From NCBI RefSeq assembly GCF_001953975.1, contig NZ_MBEJ01000055.1:19034-83033 (forward strand): 64,000 nucleotides of DNA. Direction: 5' to 3'. Every line of letters begins with the position of its first letter. Position 1 is the stretch's first letter. This DNA is from Mycobacterium sp. NS-7484. GTDB taxonomy: Bacteria; Actinomycetota; Actinomycetes; Mycobacteriales; Mycobacteriaceae. Below the pieces are notes generated by a model. That model did no database searches. It had not been told where the DNA came from and saw only the letters and a list, made by a program, of their open reading frames with translations. Position numbers and translations under genes: made by a program. Positions 63,719 through 64,000 of the stretch are shown here, one piece after another.

Positions 63719-64000
63719 TGAGCCCCCTGTAGTGGTCCAGTCGTTGTGGGACTCTGTTGTCCGAGTGTTTGGGCAGGAAGAATCGACGACGACATGGCAG
63801 GTAGCAAGCGCCGGCGGCATACGCCGGATCAGATCATCCGCAAGCTGGCCGAGGGCAACACGCTGCTCGGGACCGGCCAGGAACTGGCCGAGGTGTGCCG
63901 GCATCTGGAGGTCACCGAGTCGACCTGGCATCGCTGGGTGACCCAGTACGGCGGGATGAAGGCCAACGACGCCAAACGGCTCAAAGAATACGAGGCAGAA
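63719..64000 (+). mobile_element. Left part of an IS3-family insertion sequence
   Basis: Contains the start of a transposase orfA and a possible left end TGAGCCCCCT at 63719. The element runs off the window, so its right end and orfB are not visible. The 12-base GTGGTCCAGTCG occurs at 63663-63674 and 63732-63743, hinting that an end or a second element lies close by. It bounds the defence island on the right. Confidence 0.7.
63794..64000 (+). CDS. IS3-family transposase orfA (5' part)
   Basis: 69 residues from the ATG at 63794 to the window end, with no stop. KRRRHTPDQIIRKLAEGN is the IS3 orfA opening and VTESTWHRWVTQYGG lies in its HTH. The protein binds the IS ends and, with orfB through a programmed frameshift, moves the element. 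Confidence 0.85.
   Translation, partial: MAGSKRRRHTPDQIIRKLAEGNTLLGTGQELAEVCRHLEVTESTWHRWVTQYGGMKANDAKRLKEYEAE

Noticed and set aside
63599..63931. Minus-strand frame across the IS3 left end
   Set aside because: It is antisense to the transposase start and shows repeated HxDWTT words that come from the short DNA repeats there.

Overview
The window is high-GC actinobacterial DNA, almost certainly from a mycobacterium (probably a rapid-growing Mycolicibacterium-type species). The evidence is two mycolic-acid methyltransferases, a KasA/KasB-like synthase, the helZ-SWIM gene pair, a rifampin ADP-ribosyltransferase (arr), an Rv0072/Rv0073-like ABC transporter, WXG100 (Esx-like) proteins and an F420/deazaflavin-type oxidoreductase.

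Bases 1-27.3 kb look like ordinary chromosome with local decay: the 3' end of a solute-binding protein gene, a P450, an FAD monooxygenase, a patatin, a NYN-domain protein, a KasA/B-like protein whose catalytic Cys is Asp, two cyclopropane/mycolate methyltransferases, an ABC ATPase fused to a cyclic-nucleotide-binding domain with its FtsX-like permease, helZ + SWIM protein, vapBC, arr, a Ser/Thr kinase, a Mut7-C RNase and a DJ-1/PfpI protein. Broken genes lie among them: hipA (two frameshifts and internal deletions), a PASTA-type secreted protein (in-frame TAG), an SDR gene with its C-terminus out of frame, and a short remnant of arr.

Bases 27.8-31.4 kb form a type VII secretion effector cassette: two WXG100-type proteins, an 834-residue protein with an apparently exchangeable C-terminal toxin domain, and a candidate immunity protein.

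Bases 31.8-63.5 kb are a defence island centred on DNA phosphorothioation (PT). dndA is divergent from dndB-dndC-dndD-dndE and a dnd-associated methyltransferase, all overlapping or nearly so. Around this modification core stand several candidate PT-linked restriction or effector units: (i) a 2446-residue protein joining an SF1 helicase, a Vsr/DUF559-like nuclease, three degenerate HNH-like modules, a sigma70 region-4-like HTH and a long C-terminal module; (ii) a DUF262-DUF1524 (SspE/GmrSD-like) protein; (iii) a tightly coupled minus-strand five-gene operon (alphaCTD-like/sigma-R4 protein, PLD-helicase, an unannotated 58-residue protein, an SMC-like ATPase, a dnd-associated small protein); (iv) an XRE regulator, DEAD/DEAH helicase and internally repeated protein unit preceded by a perfect palindrome. 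The C-terminal half of (i) and most of the first gene of (iii) are close paralogues, so the same unusual module brackets the dnd core on both sides. A stand-alone ScoMcrA-type SRA-like protein lies on the left. The window ends inside an IS3-type insertion sequence.

No tRNA, rRNA, CRISPR array or replication origin was seen. All family assignments are by eye; residue positions are approximate unless tied to a stated base position.
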